Source: Ruaniaceae bacterium KH17 (GTDB lineage Bacteria > Actinomycetota > Actinomycetes > Actinomycetales > Actinomycetaceae). From it: a DNA stretch of 64,000 bases. The stretch covers positions 1 through 64,000 of the forward strand of contig FZQV01000003.1 of assembly GCA_900199505.1 (NCBI GenBank), in the 5' to 3' direction. The notes under the pieces are model-generated. The model was given only the letters and a program-made list of their open reading frames with translations. It did not search any database and was not told where the DNA came from. Numbering within the stretch: the stretch's first letter is position 1; every line of letters starts with the position of its first letter. The position numbers and the translations under genes were made by a program. Below are positions 8,089 through 16,939 of this stretch, piece by piece.

Positions 8089-9315
8089 GTGACTACTCAA
8101 GTGAACCGCGTTGACCTGCTGACTCGCGAGTACCCGCCGAATATCTACGGAGGCGCTGGCGTCCACGTTGCCGAGCTATCACGCGTATTGCGCGAGCATC
8201 TTGACGTGCGCGTGCACGCATTTGACGGCCCGCGCGCCGAGGCCGAGCCGGGAGTGACGGGCTACGACGAAGTAGCGGAACTGGCCGGAGCGAACGCCGC
8301 GCTACGCACGTTTGGTGTGGACCTGGAGATGGTGCCTGGAGTCGAGGGCGCCGATGTGGTGCACTCGCACACCTGGTACGCGAACCTCGCCGGGCACCTC
8401 TCGAAGCTGCTCTATGGCATCCCGCACGTGATTTCCGCCCACTCGCTGGAGCCGATGCGGCCGTGGAAGGCCGAGCAGCTCGGGGGTGGCTACGCGCTCT
8501 CCTCGTGGGCCGAGAAGACGGCGTACGAAGGTGCGGATCGGATTGTCGCCGTCTCCCACGGCATGCGTGAGGACATCCTGCGCTCCTACCCGAACGTGGA
8601 TCCCGAGAAGGTTGTGGTGGTCCACAACGGCATCGATCTTGATGTGTGGAAACGCCCGGCCGACGACGATCCACACCGGTTGGCAGTCCTCGAACAGTGG
8701 GGCGTTGACACCAGCAGGCCCACAGTGATGTTCGTGGGCCGGATTACCCGGCAGAAGGGCCTGCCATATCTCCTGAAAGCGCTCGAGCAGTTGCCGCCGG
8801 ACGCACAGTTCATCATCTGCGGCGGCGCGCCGGACACGCCCGAGATCGCCAAGGAAGTTGAAGACCAGGTTGCCGTGTTGCGCGAGAAGCGCGGGGACGG
8901 CGTCATTCTCATCTCTGACATGCTGCCGCGCGCGGACATCGTGGCGTTACTCTCGGCGGCCACCACCTTCGTGACGCCTTCGGTGTACGAGCCGCTCGGC
9001 ATCGTGAACCTCGAAGCGATGGCCGTGGGCGTACCCGTGGTGGGCACCGCGACCGGAGGCATCCCCGATGTGATCGTGGACGGCGAGACCGGGTTGCTCG
9101 TGCCGATCGACCAGGTGCAGGACGGCACAGGAACCCCGATCGACCGTGCGCAGTTTGAGGCGGATCTCGCCGCTAAGCTCACCGAGATGCTCTCCGATCC
9201 CGAGCGTGCGGCCGAGATGGGCCGCAAGTCGCGGATCCGTTGTGAGGAGCATTTCTCGTGGGACGTCATCGGTCAACGGACAGTCGCGCTCTACCAGGAT
9301 GCGGTGGCTGGGTAG
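8089..9315 (+). CDS. glgA: Glycogen synthase, actinobacterial GT4 type
   Basis: 408 aa GT-B glycosyltransferase. The N-terminal domain begins 'VDLLTREYPPNIYGGAGVHVAELSR', the actinobacterial GlgA/GlgM pattern. The C-terminal GT4 domain has 'VMFVGRITRQKGLPYLL' and 'VTPSVYEPLGIVNLEAMAVGVPVVGT', the EX7E donor-binding region. The family uses ADP-glucose for glycogen or, in mycobacteria, for maltose-1-phosphate in the GlgE route, so the exact product is open. The adjacent glgC supplies ADP-glucose. Start GTG 8089 follows a -10-like hexamer by six bases. Confidence 0.9.
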   Translation: MTTQVNRVDLLTREYPPNIYGGAGVHVAELSRVLREHLDVRVHAFDGPRAEAEPGVTGYDEVAELAGANAALRTFGVDLEMVPGVEGADVVHSHTWYANLAGHLSKLLYGIPHVISAHSLEPMRPWKAEQLGGGYALSSWAEKTAYEGADRIVAVSHGMREDILRSYPNVDPEKVVVVHNGIDLDVWKRPADDDPHRLAVLEQWGVDTSRPTVMFVGRITRQKGLPYLLKALEQLPPDAQFIICGGAPDTPEIAKEVEDQVAVLREKRGDGVILISDMLPRADIVALLSAATTFVTPSVYEPLGIVNLEAMAVGVPVVGTATGGIPDVIVDGETGLLVPIDQVQDGTGTPIDRAQFEADLAAKLTEMLSDPERAAEMGRKSRIRCEEHFSWDVIGQRTVALYQDAVAG

Positions 9316-9318
9316 ATT
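9313..9318 (+). promoter_or_regulatory. Leaderless -10 hexamer overlapping the glgA stop
   Basis: TAGATT, six bases before ATG 9325. Its first three bases are the glgA stop codon. Confidence 0.45.
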
Positions 9319-9324
9319 AGGTCT

Positions 9325-10119
9325 ATGACCTCTGTTCTCACGCTCGCCGATGTCTCCGTGCGCCGTGGCGCCAAGACGATCCTCACGCACGTCAACTGGA
9401 CCGTGGATGACGGCGATCGATGGGTGATCCTCGGGCCGAACGGTGCGGGTAAGACCACGATCGTGCAGCTCGCCGCCGCCAGAATGTATCCCACCACCGG
9501 CACCGTGGATGTGTTGGGGGAGCGCCTGGGCCGCGTGGACATTTCTGAGCTGCGTACTCGCGTAGGCCTCGCCTCGGCAGCTCTCGCGGACCGGATCGAT
9601 CCTTCGGAGCGAGCGATCGACGTCGTCCGAACTGCTGCCTGGGGGATGACCGGCCGGTGGCGTGAAGAGTACGACGACTTCGACAACGATCGCGCGGTGA
9701 CGCTACTCAACGTGTTCGGCGTGGGCGGCTTCGCCAACCGCCGGTTCGGGACGCTCTCCGAGGGCGAGAAGAAGCGGGTCCAGGTGGCGCGCGCGTTGAT
9801 GAGCGATCCGGAGCTCCTGATTCTCGACGAGCCGGCATCCGGCTTAGACCTCGCGGGCCGGGAGATTCTGCTTGGCGCACTCTCGGAACTCGCACGGGAT
9901 CCGTTCTCTCCGATCACGATCCTCGTCACGCATCACGTCGAGGAGATCCCGCCCGCATTCACGCACGGGCTGCTCCTCAAAGATGGTGGCGTGGTGGCGG
10001 CGGGGCCGCTACCCGAGGTGATGACCGCCGAGAACCTGAGCGCGGCATTCGGCCTACCACTCGAGGTCACCGCCGATTCCGGTCGCTACACCGCAAGGGC
10101 CGCGGCATCGAACCGATAG
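9325..10119 (+). CDS. ABC transporter ATP-binding protein, orphan
   Basis: 264 aa single NBD. Walker A is 'GPNGAGKTTIVQL', the signature is the unusual 'LSEGEKKRVQVARAL', Walker B is 'LLILDEPASGLDL', and the H-loop is in 'TILVTHHVEEIPPAF'. The LSEGE signature and the 'HHVEEIPP' ending resemble the ModF/YheS-like cytosolic ABC ATPases. No permease is next to it, so substrate and partner are unknown. It follows glgA by nine bases and has its own likely leaderless promoter. Confidence 0.85.
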   Translation: MTSVLTLADVSVRRGAKTILTHVNWTVDDGDRWVILGPNGAGKTTIVQLAAARMYPTTGTVDVLGERLGRVDISELRTRVGLASAALADRIDPSERAIDVVRTAAWGMTGRWREEYDDFDNDRAVTLLNVFGVGGFANRRFGTLSEGEKKRVQVARALMSDPELLILDEPASGLDLAGREILLGALSELARDPFSPITILVTHHVEEIPPAFTHGLLLKDGGVVAAGPLPEVMTAENLSAAFGLPLEVTADSGRYTARAAASNR

Positions 10120-10122
10120 ACT
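10117..10122 (+). promoter_or_regulatory. Leaderless -10 hexamer of the NfeD-SPFH operon
   Basis: TAGACT, six bases before ATG 10129. It includes the stop codon of the preceding ABC gene. Confidence 0.45.
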
Positions 10123-10128
10123 AACCAC

Positions 10129-10569
10129 ATGGCCTGGATCTGGTGGTTGGCAGCGGCGCTCGTGCTCGGAATCGTCGAAATGATGGTTGTCGAGTTCATC
10201 TTCTTGATGTTCGCGGGCGGCGCTCTCGCTGCCATGATCGCGGCTTTGCTGGGTGCACCGGTCGAAATTCAGGTGATCGTCTTCGCGATCGTGTCGGTGG
10301 TTTTGCTCGTGGTCCTTCGCCCCTACATCAAGCAGTGGATGCATCGGACCACGCCCCAAACCCTGACGAACGCCCAAGCACTGATCGGGGCCGAGGCACG
10401 CACGGTGCATGCCGTGACCGGCACGGGCGGGCGGATCAAACTGCGTGGCGAAGTGTGGACGGCGCGCACAGCGAATGCCGAGGAAGAGATCCCGGCAGGA
10501 GAAGACGTCGTCGTCGTTGAAATTGATGGTGCCATTGCCGTGGTCCAGCGGCCGCAGGCCACCTACTGA
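10129..10569 (+). CDS. NfeD family membrane protein
   Basis: 146 aa. Two or three N-terminal membrane helices (residues about 2-65, 'MAWIWWLAAALVLGIVEMMV') precede a C-terminal OB-fold NfeD domain, seen as 'ALIGAEARTVHAVTGTGGRIKLRGEVWTAR' followed by 'VVVVEIDGAIAVVQ'. Short NfeD proteins partner with SPFH/stomatin proteins in membrane quality control or lipid microdomains. The next gene, 28 bases on, is exactly such an SPFH protein. Confidence 0.88.
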   Translation: MAWIWWLAAALVLGIVEMMVVEFIFLMFAGGALAAMIAALLGAPVEIQVIVFAIVSVVLLVVLRPYIKQWMHRTTPQTLTNAQALIGAEARTVHAVTGTGGRIKLRGEVWTARTANAEEEIPAGEDVVVVEIDGAIAVVQRPQATY

Positions 10570-10597
10570 GCTGAATCGTTACTAGAGGAGTAAGAAC

Positions 10598-11770
10598 ATG
10601 ACACCAGGTCAAATGGTCGGCAGCGTCTTGCTGGTACTGATCGCCATCTTCGCCGTTGTCGCGATCGCGCGTGCAGTCCGGATCGTGCCGCAGGCGGTGG
10701 CCCTCATCATCGAGCGGCTCGGTCGCTTCCACGTGGTCTACTACGCGGGCCTGCACTTCCTGATCCCGTTCGTGGATCGCGTGCGCGCAGGGGTGGACCT
10801 GCGCGAACAGGTCGTGTCGTTCCCACCGCAGCCCGTGATCACCTCGGACAACCTCGTTGTCTCGATCGACACGGTCATCTATTTCCAGGTGATGGACCCG
10901 AAGTCCGCCACCTACGAGATCGCCAACTACATCACCGGTATCGAGCAGCTCACCGTCACCACGCTGCGTAACGTGATCGGCTCGATGGACCTCGAGCAGA
11001 CCCTGACCTCGCGCGATCAGATCAACGGCCAGTTGCGTGGTGTGCTTGATGAGGCGACCACCAAGTGGGGGATTCGCGTGAACCGCGTGGAGCTCAAGGC
11101 GATCGATCCGCCGCCCTCGGTGCAGGGCTCGATGGAGCAGCAGATGCGCGCTGAGCGTGACCGTCGCGCCGCGATCCTCACCGCCGAAGGTGTGAAGCAG
11201 TCCCAGATTCTCACCGCTGAGGGTGAGAAGCAGTCTGCGATTCTCCGCGCGGAAGGCCAGGCGCAGTCCGCCATCTTGAAGGCGCAGGGTGAGTCCCGCG
11301 CCATCCTCCAAGTGTTCGACGCGATCCACCGCGGGAATCCGGACTCGAAGCTGCTGGCGTACCAGTACCTGCAGAAGCTGCCTGAAATCGCGAACGGTTC
11401 GTCCTCGAAGCTGTGGGTGATTCCCACCGAGCTGACGGCCGCGCTGAACTCGATCTCCGGTGCGTTTGGTGGCAATGCGGACGCTCCGTCACCCGCGGCG
11501 GGTGCATCGCCCGTGGACTTTGGTGAGCAGGATGCTCTCGTTGGGGACCTCGCGGAGACCAACCTGCAGGATCCTTCGGAGGCGCTGAAGGCCGCGCAGA
11601 GCGAGTCCGCGCGTGCCACTGCGGATGCAACCGACGCCGGTGTGGCGAGCGGCGTGCCGTTCTCTCCGGATGTCGAGGCTGGCCAGCGGCCCGACGGTGA
11701 AGCGGCGGCGCCGACTCCGGTCCCCGTTGAGCCGCCAGAAGACGGCGGCGAGGGGCGTTTCCGTCCTTGA
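10598..11770 (+). CDS. SPFH/stomatin-like (QmcA-type) protein
   Basis: 390 aa. One N-terminal membrane anchor is followed by the SPFH core 'VPQAVALIIERLGRFHVVYYAGLHFLIPFVDRV', the 'TLRNVIGSMDLEQTLTSRDQIN' block, and a coiled-coil stretch rich in AEG repeats ('LTAEGVKQSQILTAEGEKQSAILRAEGQAQ'). The last 100 residues are a low-complexity Pro/Ala/Asp tail. SPFH proteins form cage-like assemblies around membrane proteases. A clear AGAGGAG Shine-Dalgarno precedes ATG 10598. It is operonic with NfeD. Confidence 0.9.
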   Translation: MTPGQMVGSVLLVLIAIFAVVAIARAVRIVPQAVALIIERLGRFHVVYYAGLHFLIPFVDRVRAGVDLREQVVSFPPQPVITSDNLVVSIDTVIYFQVMDPKSATYEIANYITGIEQLTVTTLRNVIGSMDLEQTLTSRDQINGQLRGVLDEATTKWGIRVNRVELKAIDPPPSVQGSMEQQMRAERDRRAAILTAEGVKQSQILTAEGEKQSAILRAEGQAQSAILKAQGESRAILQVFDAIHRGNPDSKLLAYQYLQKLPEIANGSSSKLWVIPTELTAALNSISGAFGGNADAPSPAAGASPVDFGEQDALVGDLAETNLQDPSEALKAAQSESARATADATDAGVASGVPFSPDVEAGQRPDGEAAAPTPVPVEPPEDGGEGRFRP

Positions 11771-12627
11771 TCGTCACGATTGACGACCCTGCCGATCCTC
11801 GGGTCGCCGAATACACGTCGCTCACCGATCTTGCGTTGCGCACGAAGGTGGAGCCCGAGCAAGGGCTCTACCTTGCCGAGTCATCGAACGTGATCCGCCG
11901 CGCCGTGGCCGCCGACCACCGCCCGCGTTCGTTCCTGATGGCCCCGCGCTGGCTGGAATCGATGCGGGATGTGCTCTCCGAGGCGGGAGGGGACGAGTCT
12001 GGTGGTGAGATCCCGGTGTTTGTGGCACCCGAGGAAACGCTTGAGGCGCTCACCGGGTTCCACCTGCACCGTGGCGCGCTGGCGTCGATGTACCGGCCCG
12101 AGCTCCCCTCGCTTGAAGAGGTGCTGGAAGGTGCCCGGCGTGTCGTCGTCCTCGAGAACCTCGTGGACCACACCAACGTGGGTGCCTGCGTGCGTTCGGC
12201 GGCGGCGCTCGGGATCGACGCGATTCTCGTGACGCCGAGTTGCGCGGATCCGCTGTACCGGCGGGCGGTGCGGGTCTCGATGGGGACGATCTTCCAGGTG
12301 CCGTGGACGCGGATCACGCCGTGGCCGCAATCGATCGAGACGCTGCGTTCGCTCGGGTTCACGGTGGCAGCGTTGGCGCTTTCCGATGATTCGGTCTCAC
12401 TGGACGAGTTCTCGGCATCCTTGGCCGATGACGCTCGCGTGGCACTTGTGCTCGGGGCCGAGGGAGATGGGCTCTCGCGCCGCACCATTGCGTCCTGCGA
12501 CGCCGTGGTGCGGATCCCGATGACCGGCGTTGTGGATTCGCTGAACGTGGCTGCCGCTGGCGCCGTCGCCTTCTGGGAGTTGCGCCGGCCGTTGGTCGAG
12601 CGCAGCGCAAAGTCGAAACCAGAGTGA
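11767..12627 (+). CDS. TrmH/SpoU-family RNA 2'-O-methyltransferase
   Basis: 286 aa. The SPOUT-class motifs are in order: 'LVDHTNVGACVRSAAALGIDAIL' (motif 1), 'ALVLGAEGDGLS' (motif 2) and 'RIPMTGVVDSLNVAAAGAVAFW' (motif 3). The N-terminal 100 residues form the substrate-binding domain seen in TsnR/RlmB-like rRNA methyltransferases. The exact target nucleotide cannot be told from sequence. The start is a TTG at 11767 overlapping the SPFH stop by four bases; no better start is in frame. Confidence 0.87.
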   Translation: MIVTIDDPADPRVAEYTSLTDLALRTKVEPEQGLYLAESSNVIRRAVAADHRPRSFLMAPRWLESMRDVLSEAGGDESGGEIPVFVAPEETLEALTGFHLHRGALASMYRPELPSLEEVLEGARRVVVLENLVDHTNVGACVRSAAALGIDAILVTPSCADPLYRRAVRVSMGTIFQVPWTRITPWPQSIETLRSLGFTVAALALSDDSVSLDEFSASLADDARVALVLGAEGDGLSRRTIASCDAVVRIPMTGVVDSLNVAAAGAVAFWELRRPLVERSAKSKPE

Positions 12628-12631
12628 GCGA

Positions 12632-13411
12632 ATGACCAACGAACGTAATAGCCTCCTGCCCCTGATCGGAGTCGGCCTACTCGCCGGCGTTCTTTCGGGC
12701 TTCTTCGGCGTGGGTGGCGGGCTCGTCGTCGTGCCGTTCCTGCTCCTCCTCGGCTTCGATCCGCGTCGTGCTGCGGGGACCTCTGTGGCGGCAATTCTGC
12801 CCACGTCGATCGTGGGTTCGACGACGTACGCACTCCAGGGCAACCTGGACTGGGGCGTGGCTGGCCTGCTCGCCGTCGGTGTGGTGATTGGCGCGCAACT
12901 CGGCACCCGCATTCTCGCTCGGATCCCGAGGGATGCGGTGTTCTGGGCGTTCATGGGCTTCATCGTGTTCGCGCTGATCAGCCTGTGGATCGTGGTCCCG
13001 GTGCGCGATGCTCGGATCGAATGGTCCGTGGTGATGGGGATCGGTCTGGTTGCGACGGGCTTCCTTGCCGGAGTACTCGCCGGAATTCTCGGGATCGGCG
13101 GCGGGCTCGTGGTCATGCCGATCATGATGTTCGCGTTCGGGATCAGCGACTTGGTGGCGAAAGGGAGCTCGCTCCTGATGATGGTGCCGGGATCGATCTC
13201 CGCGACGTTGGGAAATGTGCGGCAGAAGAACGTGGATCTACGGGCCGCCGTATGCCTCGGGCTTGCCGCGTGCGTGGCGTCACCGCTGGGCGTGCAGTCT
13301 GCGCACCTGGTGGAACCGCAGTTCGCCAACATCCTGTTCGCTGTGTTCATCGTGGCAGTGGCGATCCAGCTGATCGTGAAGCAACTCCGCTCACGCCCCG
13401 CCGCGGATTGA
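12632..13411 (+). CDS. TauE/SafE family permease
   Basis: 259 aa with about eight hydrophobic segments and the duplicated family motif: 'GVLSGFFGVGGGLVVVPFLLLLGFDPRRAAGTS' near the start and 'GVLAGILGIGGGLVVMPIMMFAFGISDLVAKGSS' in the second half. The family exports sulfite, sulfoacetate or related anions or takes up small organosulfonates. No sulfur gene is adjacent, so the substrate is unassigned. It follows the methyltransferase by four bases. Confidence 0.9.
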   Translation: MTNERNSLLPLIGVGLLAGVLSGFFGVGGGLVVVPFLLLLGFDPRRAAGTSVAAILPTSIVGSTTYALQGNLDWGVAGLLAVGVVIGAQLGTRILARIPRDAVFWAFMGFIVFALISLWIVVPVRDARIEWSVVMGIGLVATGFLAGVLAGILGIGGGLVVMPIMMFAFGISDLVAKGSSLLMMVPGSISATLGNVRQKNVDLRAAVCLGLAACVASPLGVQSAHLVEPQFANILFAVFIVAVAIQLIVKQLRSRPAAD

Positions 13412-13599
13412 GGAGAGTCGCGGAGCGACGAAGTCGGAACTAGGCGTGCCCGATCTCCGGCCTTCTGCCACTCATGTGAGTGGGAAATGTACGCGTTTGG
13501 GCGTAGCCGGGAGCTGTCCTTGGACCTGTCGCCCGTCGCCTCCGACGGTCCTGCGAACACTCCCGTCTCCACCCAGCCGTAGGCGTTAGCCTTGCTTTC
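13412..13599. other. Short intergenic stretch
   Basis: 188 bases between the TauE and GNAT genes. No ORF or RNA gene is seen. The GNAT -10 hexamer lies at its right end. Confidence 0.5.
13587..13592 (+). promoter_or_regulatory. Leaderless -10 hexamer of the GNAT gene
   Basis: TAGCCT, seven bases before GTG 13600. Confidence 0.45.
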
Positions 13600-14094
13600 G
13601 TGCTTATTCGTGATGCCGTTCCGGCCGATGCCGAGGCGATCGCTGGGATCTATAACGACGCGGTGCTGAACACGACCGCCATCTGGAACGACGTCGTCGT
13701 CGATGCTCGTAATCGTGAGGTGTGGCTGGAGCTGCGTCAGGGGAGCGGCTATCCCGTGCTGGTTGCCGAGGCCGACGACTGCGCGGTGGTTGCGTATGCG
13801 ACGTTCGGGGATTTCCGGGCGTTCGATGGGTATCGGTACACGGTGGAGCACTCGGTGTATGTGCGCTCGGACGTGCGCGGCGGCGGGATTGGCGAGGCGT
13901 TGATGCTCGAGCTCATCGAGCGGGCGCGCGGGATCGGGAAGCACGTGCTGGTGGCGGCGATCGAGTCGTCCAACGCGCACTCGATCCGGCTCCACGAGAA
14001 GCTAGGTTTTGTGCCCGGCGGCACGCTCACGGACGTGGGCACGAAGTTTGGTCGCTGGCTCGACCTCACCTTCATGCAACTCACGCTTGACTAA
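13600..14094 (+). CDS. GNAT N-acetyltransferase, Pat/MnaT-like
   Basis: 164 aa. 'IRDAVPADAEAIAGIYNDAVLNTTAIWN', the acetyl-CoA loop 'VRSDVRGGGIGEALMLELIERA', 'AAIESSNAHSIRLHEKLGF' and the ending 'VGTKFGRWLDLTFMQL' match the phosphinothricin-acetyltransferase-like family. Relatives acetylate methionine sulfone or sulfoximine and phosphinothricin. Resistance or detoxification is family knowledge, not shown here. The gene stands alone. Confidence 0.88.
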   Translation: MLIRDAVPADAEAIAGIYNDAVLNTTAIWNDVVVDARNREVWLELRQGSGYPVLVAEADDCAVVAYATFGDFRAFDGYRYTVEHSVYVRSDVRGGGIGEALMLELIERARGIGKHVLVAAIESSNAHSIRLHEKLGFVPGGTLTDVGTKFGRWLDLTFMQLTLD

Positions 14095-14569
14095 ACGCCG
14101 CTGGCCCCTCGTGTGCCAGTTGTGGAGTTCTCGTCCCTCTATTCCGCTTCATAGAAGGACGACAGCTCCAAGACAGTGTCTATTCGCCGAACTTGCGAGC
14201 ACACTGCGCTGACGCGTTGACGAGTAACGGGTTTATGGGCGCAGAACGATGGTGGAATTGCCACGTCGATGTAGAGCGGCTGGCTGAGGAGTCGGTGGGG
14301 GCTGTTGTCACGGCCGTGGCGGGATCGTGAGGGCGAGCCTATTGGGTGCCTCACGCGAACTGCTCGCATATCCAGCGCCGAGCGACTCTGTCGTCAAACC
14401 CACCTTCGAACCTCAGATGGCAATAGTCCCGTCACCGCACGGCGAGGTTGGGCTCCCTGTGCCACCGTTATTGGTGAACGGACGCACGATCGAGGATCCC
14501 ATCGGTGCCTACGGAGAAGCCCTTCTACGCTGGACCAAGACTGATTAGCGTGGAGCGCGCGGACTACAA
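14095..14569. other. Low-information stretch with one doubtful small ORF
   Basis: 475 bases between the GNAT gene and a minus-strand membrane gene. Base composition is less GC-rich than the surroundings. Apart from the weak ORF at 14327-14548 I see no RNA gene or clear hairpin here. It may be the eroded remains of a lost gene. Confidence 0.4.
14327..14548 (+). CDS. Doubtful small ORF
   Basis: 73 codons from GTG 14327: 'MRASLLGASRELLAYPAPSD', later 'LPVPPLLVNGRTIEDPIGAY' and 'GEALLRWTKTD'. The amino-acid composition is protein-like rather than the Arg-rich type of antisense shadows, but I recognise no family and see no Shine-Dalgarno. It could be a real small protein or the C-terminal fragment of a decayed gene. 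Confidence 0.3.
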   Translation: MRASLLGASRELLAYPAPSDSVVKPTFEPQMAIVPSPHGEVGLPVPPLLVNGRTIEDPIGAYGEALLRWTKTD

Positions 14570-15223
14570 CTAGTCGCCGAGCAACCAGGTATCCATGTCG
14601 ATCAGCCAGTGATTTCTCAGCGTGAGAGCGCGCTCGAATGCGGCGATCACTCCGGCGATGAGCACCGTGGTATTCAGCCACGGAGGTAGCGAGAATGGCG
14701 ACGTGAAGCTACCAATGTTCTCGGCTACCCAGTCAACTTGCGTGAGCATCTCGAGCGTCTGAGGCAGGACGAGCACGAGCGAGATGAGGAGCACGGCGAT
14801 TGCCGTGCCTGCGGTCACCTTTGCGGCGCGAGGATGACGGCGCCCAAATCTGGCCCGCCAGCCCTCGGGGCTCTTGGGATGGGGCCGTAGCTGCTGTTCC
14901 GTGCCGTCCTCGCGCACCAGATGCATACGCTTGAGGCCGTACATGGTGGTCTCGACTTCGATGACGCCGACTGGTGTGGGGAAGGCGGCGGGGAGGACCG
15001 CCGTCGCTGTTTGGATACCGTTGGCGTAGAGCGCCGCCTTGCCGTCGATGTCGAAATAGTCCACGTCCACTGCGTACTCGGTGCGAGAATCGTTCCCATC
15101 CGTGTGGTCGTGGAAGAAGACGGTCCGTGAGAAGGCTTGCCACACACGGTATGGCTTGAGCGGTTTGCCGTTTCCAGGCGTGACTTTCTTCAGGCGCTGC
15201 TTGCGGCGGCGTCGTCCGAACAC
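14570..15223 (-). CDS. Actinobacterial membrane protein of unknown function
   Basis: 217 aa. A basic N-terminus (FGRRRRKQRLKKV) precedes a soluble part with 'DYFDIDGKAALYANGIQ' and 'MYGLKRMHLVREDGTEQQLRP'. Two membrane helices follow, near residues 136-153 ('AVLLISLVLVLPQTL') and 183-195, and the end is 'LRNHWLIDMDTWLLGD'. GTG 15223 follows a GAGAGGA ribosome-binding site by about seven bases. No function is recognised. It stands alone on the minus strand. Confidence 0.75.
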   Translation of the reverse strand: MFGRRRRKQRLKKVTPGNGKPLKPYRVWQAFSRTVFFHDHTDGNDSRTEYAVDVDYFDIDGKAALYANGIQTATAVLPAAFPTPVGVIEVETTMYGLKRMHLVREDGTEQQLRPHPKSPEGWRARFGRRHPRAAKVTAGTAIAVLLISLVLVLPQTLEMLTQVDWVAENIGSFTSPFSLPPWLNTTVLIAGVIAAFERALTLRNHWLIDMDTWLLGD

Positions 15224-15281
15224 ACTGAATCCTCTCGGTGGTATGAGTAATCCACCCTACGCGACCGAGTGTTGCGGCTCC

Positions 15282-15743
15282 TCAGACGCCGCCGGGGAAG
15301 CCTAGCTGGCGCCAGGCCTCGTACGTGGCGATGCCGGCCGAGTTGGCGAGGTTCAGGGAGCGCACGCCCGGGACCATGTGGATTCGGACACGCTCCGTGA
15401 TCGCCGGGTGGCTCATAATTTCTTCGGGCAGGCCATCTGGCTCCGGCCCGAAAAGGAGGGCATCGCCGTCGGTGTATTCGATATCCGTGTACATCCGATC
15501 CGTGTGGCCGGTGAACGCGAAGATCCGGCCGGGTACGGCTGCCACCGCCGCGTCGAAGTTGGGGTGGATCTCGACGTGCGCGAGATCGTGATAGTCGAGC
15601 CCGGCGCGGCGCAGGTGCGCGTCCGTCATCTCGAAGCCGAGTGGCTCCACAAGATGCAGTGCGGAACCAGTACACGCGCTCATCCGGATCGCGTTACCGG
15701 TGTTCGGCGGGATTTTGGGCGAAAAGAAGATGACGTGAAGCAC
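15282..15743 (-). CDS. trmL: tRNA (cytidine(34)-2'-O)-methyltransferase
   Basis: 153 aa minimal SPOUT protein. 'SPKIPPNTGNAIRMSACTGSALHLVEPLGF' at the N-terminus, 'DALLFGPEPDGLPEE' and 'MVPGVRSLNLANSAGIATYEAWRQLGF' at the C-terminus are the TrmL motifs. It methylates the wobble ribose of tRNA-Leu species in known relatives. GTG 15743 directly follows the stop of the PEBP gene, so the two are co-transcribed. Confidence 0.92.
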   Translation of the reverse strand: MLHVIFFSPKIPPNTGNAIRMSACTGSALHLVEPLGFEMTDAHLRRAGLDYHDLAHVEIHPNFDAAVAAVPGRIFAFTGHTDRMYTDIEYTDGDALLFGPEPDGLPEEIMSHPAITERVRIHMVPGVRSLNLANSAGIATYEAWRQLGFPGGV

Positions 15744-16271
15744 CTAGTGAGCGTACGTCACCGTGAGGTATCCGCGCGCAATCGTCTGGAACACCATCGT
15801 GAAGGCGCCCATCGTAGCGGTGGAATCCTCGTCCAGTTCGAGTGTGTCCACGTCGAGGGCATGGACCGCGAAGATGTAGCGGTGGGGGACATCACCCTTG
15901 GGAGGTGCCGCGCCGAGGTAGCCATGCCCACCGCCGTCGTGCCGGAGATGGAAGGCTGCACCGGAAAGGGTCAGATCGGATTCGCCCGCGCCCTGTTCCA
16001 GCTCCGTGGTGCTTGAGTCGATGTCGAGGACGGTCCAGTGCCACCAGCCGGCGGGGGTGGGCGCGTCCGGGTCGAAGCAGGTGACGGCGAAGCTCTTGGT
16101 CTCCGGCGGGAAGCCGGACCACGATAGCTGCGGCGAGATGTTGCCAAGGGCGGCGGTGAACTCATCCGGCATCACTTCGCCGTCGGTCAGATCCATGCTC
16201 GTCACCGTGAAGGTGGGGACGGTGGGGAGAAGCTCGTAGGGATTCGGGGCGGTGGGGCGGGTCAGATCCAT
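15744..16271 (-). CDS. YbhB/YbcL-family PEBP-like protein
   Basis: 175 aa phosphatidylethanolamine-binding-protein fold. Motifs: '[42 protein letters not shown]', the loop '[24 protein letters not shown]' and the ending '[11 protein letters not shown]'. The conserved DPDAP and PPxG-xHRY blocks form the ligand pocket. Bacterial members have no settled role. A strong GAAGGAGG Shine-Dalgarno precedes ATG 16271. First gene of a two-gene unit with trmL. Confidence 0.92.
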   Translation of the reverse strand: MDLTRPTAPNPYELLPTVPTFTVTSMDLTDGEVMPDEFTAALGNISPQLSWSGFPPETKSFAVTCFDPDAPTPAGWWHWTVLDIDSSTTELEQGAGESDLTLSGAAFHLRHDGGGHGYLGAAPPKGDVPHRYIFAVHALDVDTLELDEDSTATMGAFTMVFQTIARGYLTVTYAH

Positions 16272-16343
16272 CGTGTCCTCCTTCGGAACGTGCGTAGCTC
16301 CACGCTACCGCCCGCGCGGTGCTGCCTGTGGGAAACTGGCCGG

Positions 16344-16727
16344 GTGAGTTCTGGTGTGAATGTCCAGCGGTGGGCGGCGGCGCGGGCCGAGGAGTTGCCG
16401 GGATCTGTGCTGGGGCACCCGTTTGGGCCCGAGACAGACGTCTACAAGGTGGGCGGCAAGGTCTTCATGCTCCTCATCACGCATCAGGGCGTGCCGCTCG
16501 TGAACCTTAAGGTGCAGCCGTTCGACGGCGAAGCCCTGCGTGAGGAGTTCGAGGAGATCACCCGGGGCTATCACATGAACAAGCGGCACTGGATCAGCTT
16601 GCGCGCGGGGGAGCGGCTCGATCGGGATCTCGTGGAGGAACTCGTCACGGATTCCTACTGCCTGGTGGTGGCGAAGCTGCCGCGCGCCCAGCGCCCCGTG
16701 GATCCGAAGACCTTCGGCACTCACTGA
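16344..16727 (+). CDS. MmcQ/YjbR family DNA-binding protein
   Basis: 127 aa from GTG 16344. 'LPGSVLGHPFGPETDVYKVGGKVFMLL', 'VPLVNLKVQPFDGEALREEF' and 'GYHMNKRHWISL' are the CyaY-like fold of the MmcQ/YjbR family. The end 'LVEELVTDSYCLVVAKLP' is also typical. DNA binding is a family annotation with little functional proof. The earlier in-frame start at 16290 overlaps the divergent PEBP leader and is less likely. Confidence 0.85.
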   Translation: MSSGVNVQRWAAARAEELPGSVLGHPFGPETDVYKVGGKVFMLLITHQGVPLVNLKVQPFDGEALREEFEEITRGYHMNKRHWISLRAGERLDRDLVEELVTDSYCLVVAKLPRAQRPVDPKTFGTH

Positions 16728-16911
16728 CTGTCGTTCCCTCGGCGAGTGTGCCCTGTGGGGGCGGATTATCGTGACAGTTCCGAACTGGCATGAGAGTCCG
16801 CTCCGCTAAGCGCGTTGTGGCGCGGGGTGAACGGCACGCGAGCGAGGTGAGTGGCGCACGGAGCGGCGAGTTCTGAATCGCTCTGGACCGTGTCAGTGGT
16901 CCGGCCTACAA

Positions 16912-16927
16912 TCGAACACACGTTCGA
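16912..16927 (+). promoter_or_regulatory. SOS box (LexA operator)
   Basis: TCGAACACACGTTCGA is a perfect TCGAAC-N4-GTTCGA palindrome, the actinobacterial LexA consensus. It lies 12 bases before ATG 16940 of imuA', immediately followed by an AAAAGAGG ribosome-binding site. It predicts DNA-damage induction of the three-gene cassette. Confidence 0.92.
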
Positions 16928-16939
16928 AAAGAGGTTGCA

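Noticed and set aside
12397-13995. 532-codon open frame on the minus strand
   Set aside because: It is antisense to three well-recognised genes (SpoU-family methyltransferase, TauE, GNAT), is rich in Arg, Pro, Thr and Ser, and matches no family. It is a GC-bias shadow.
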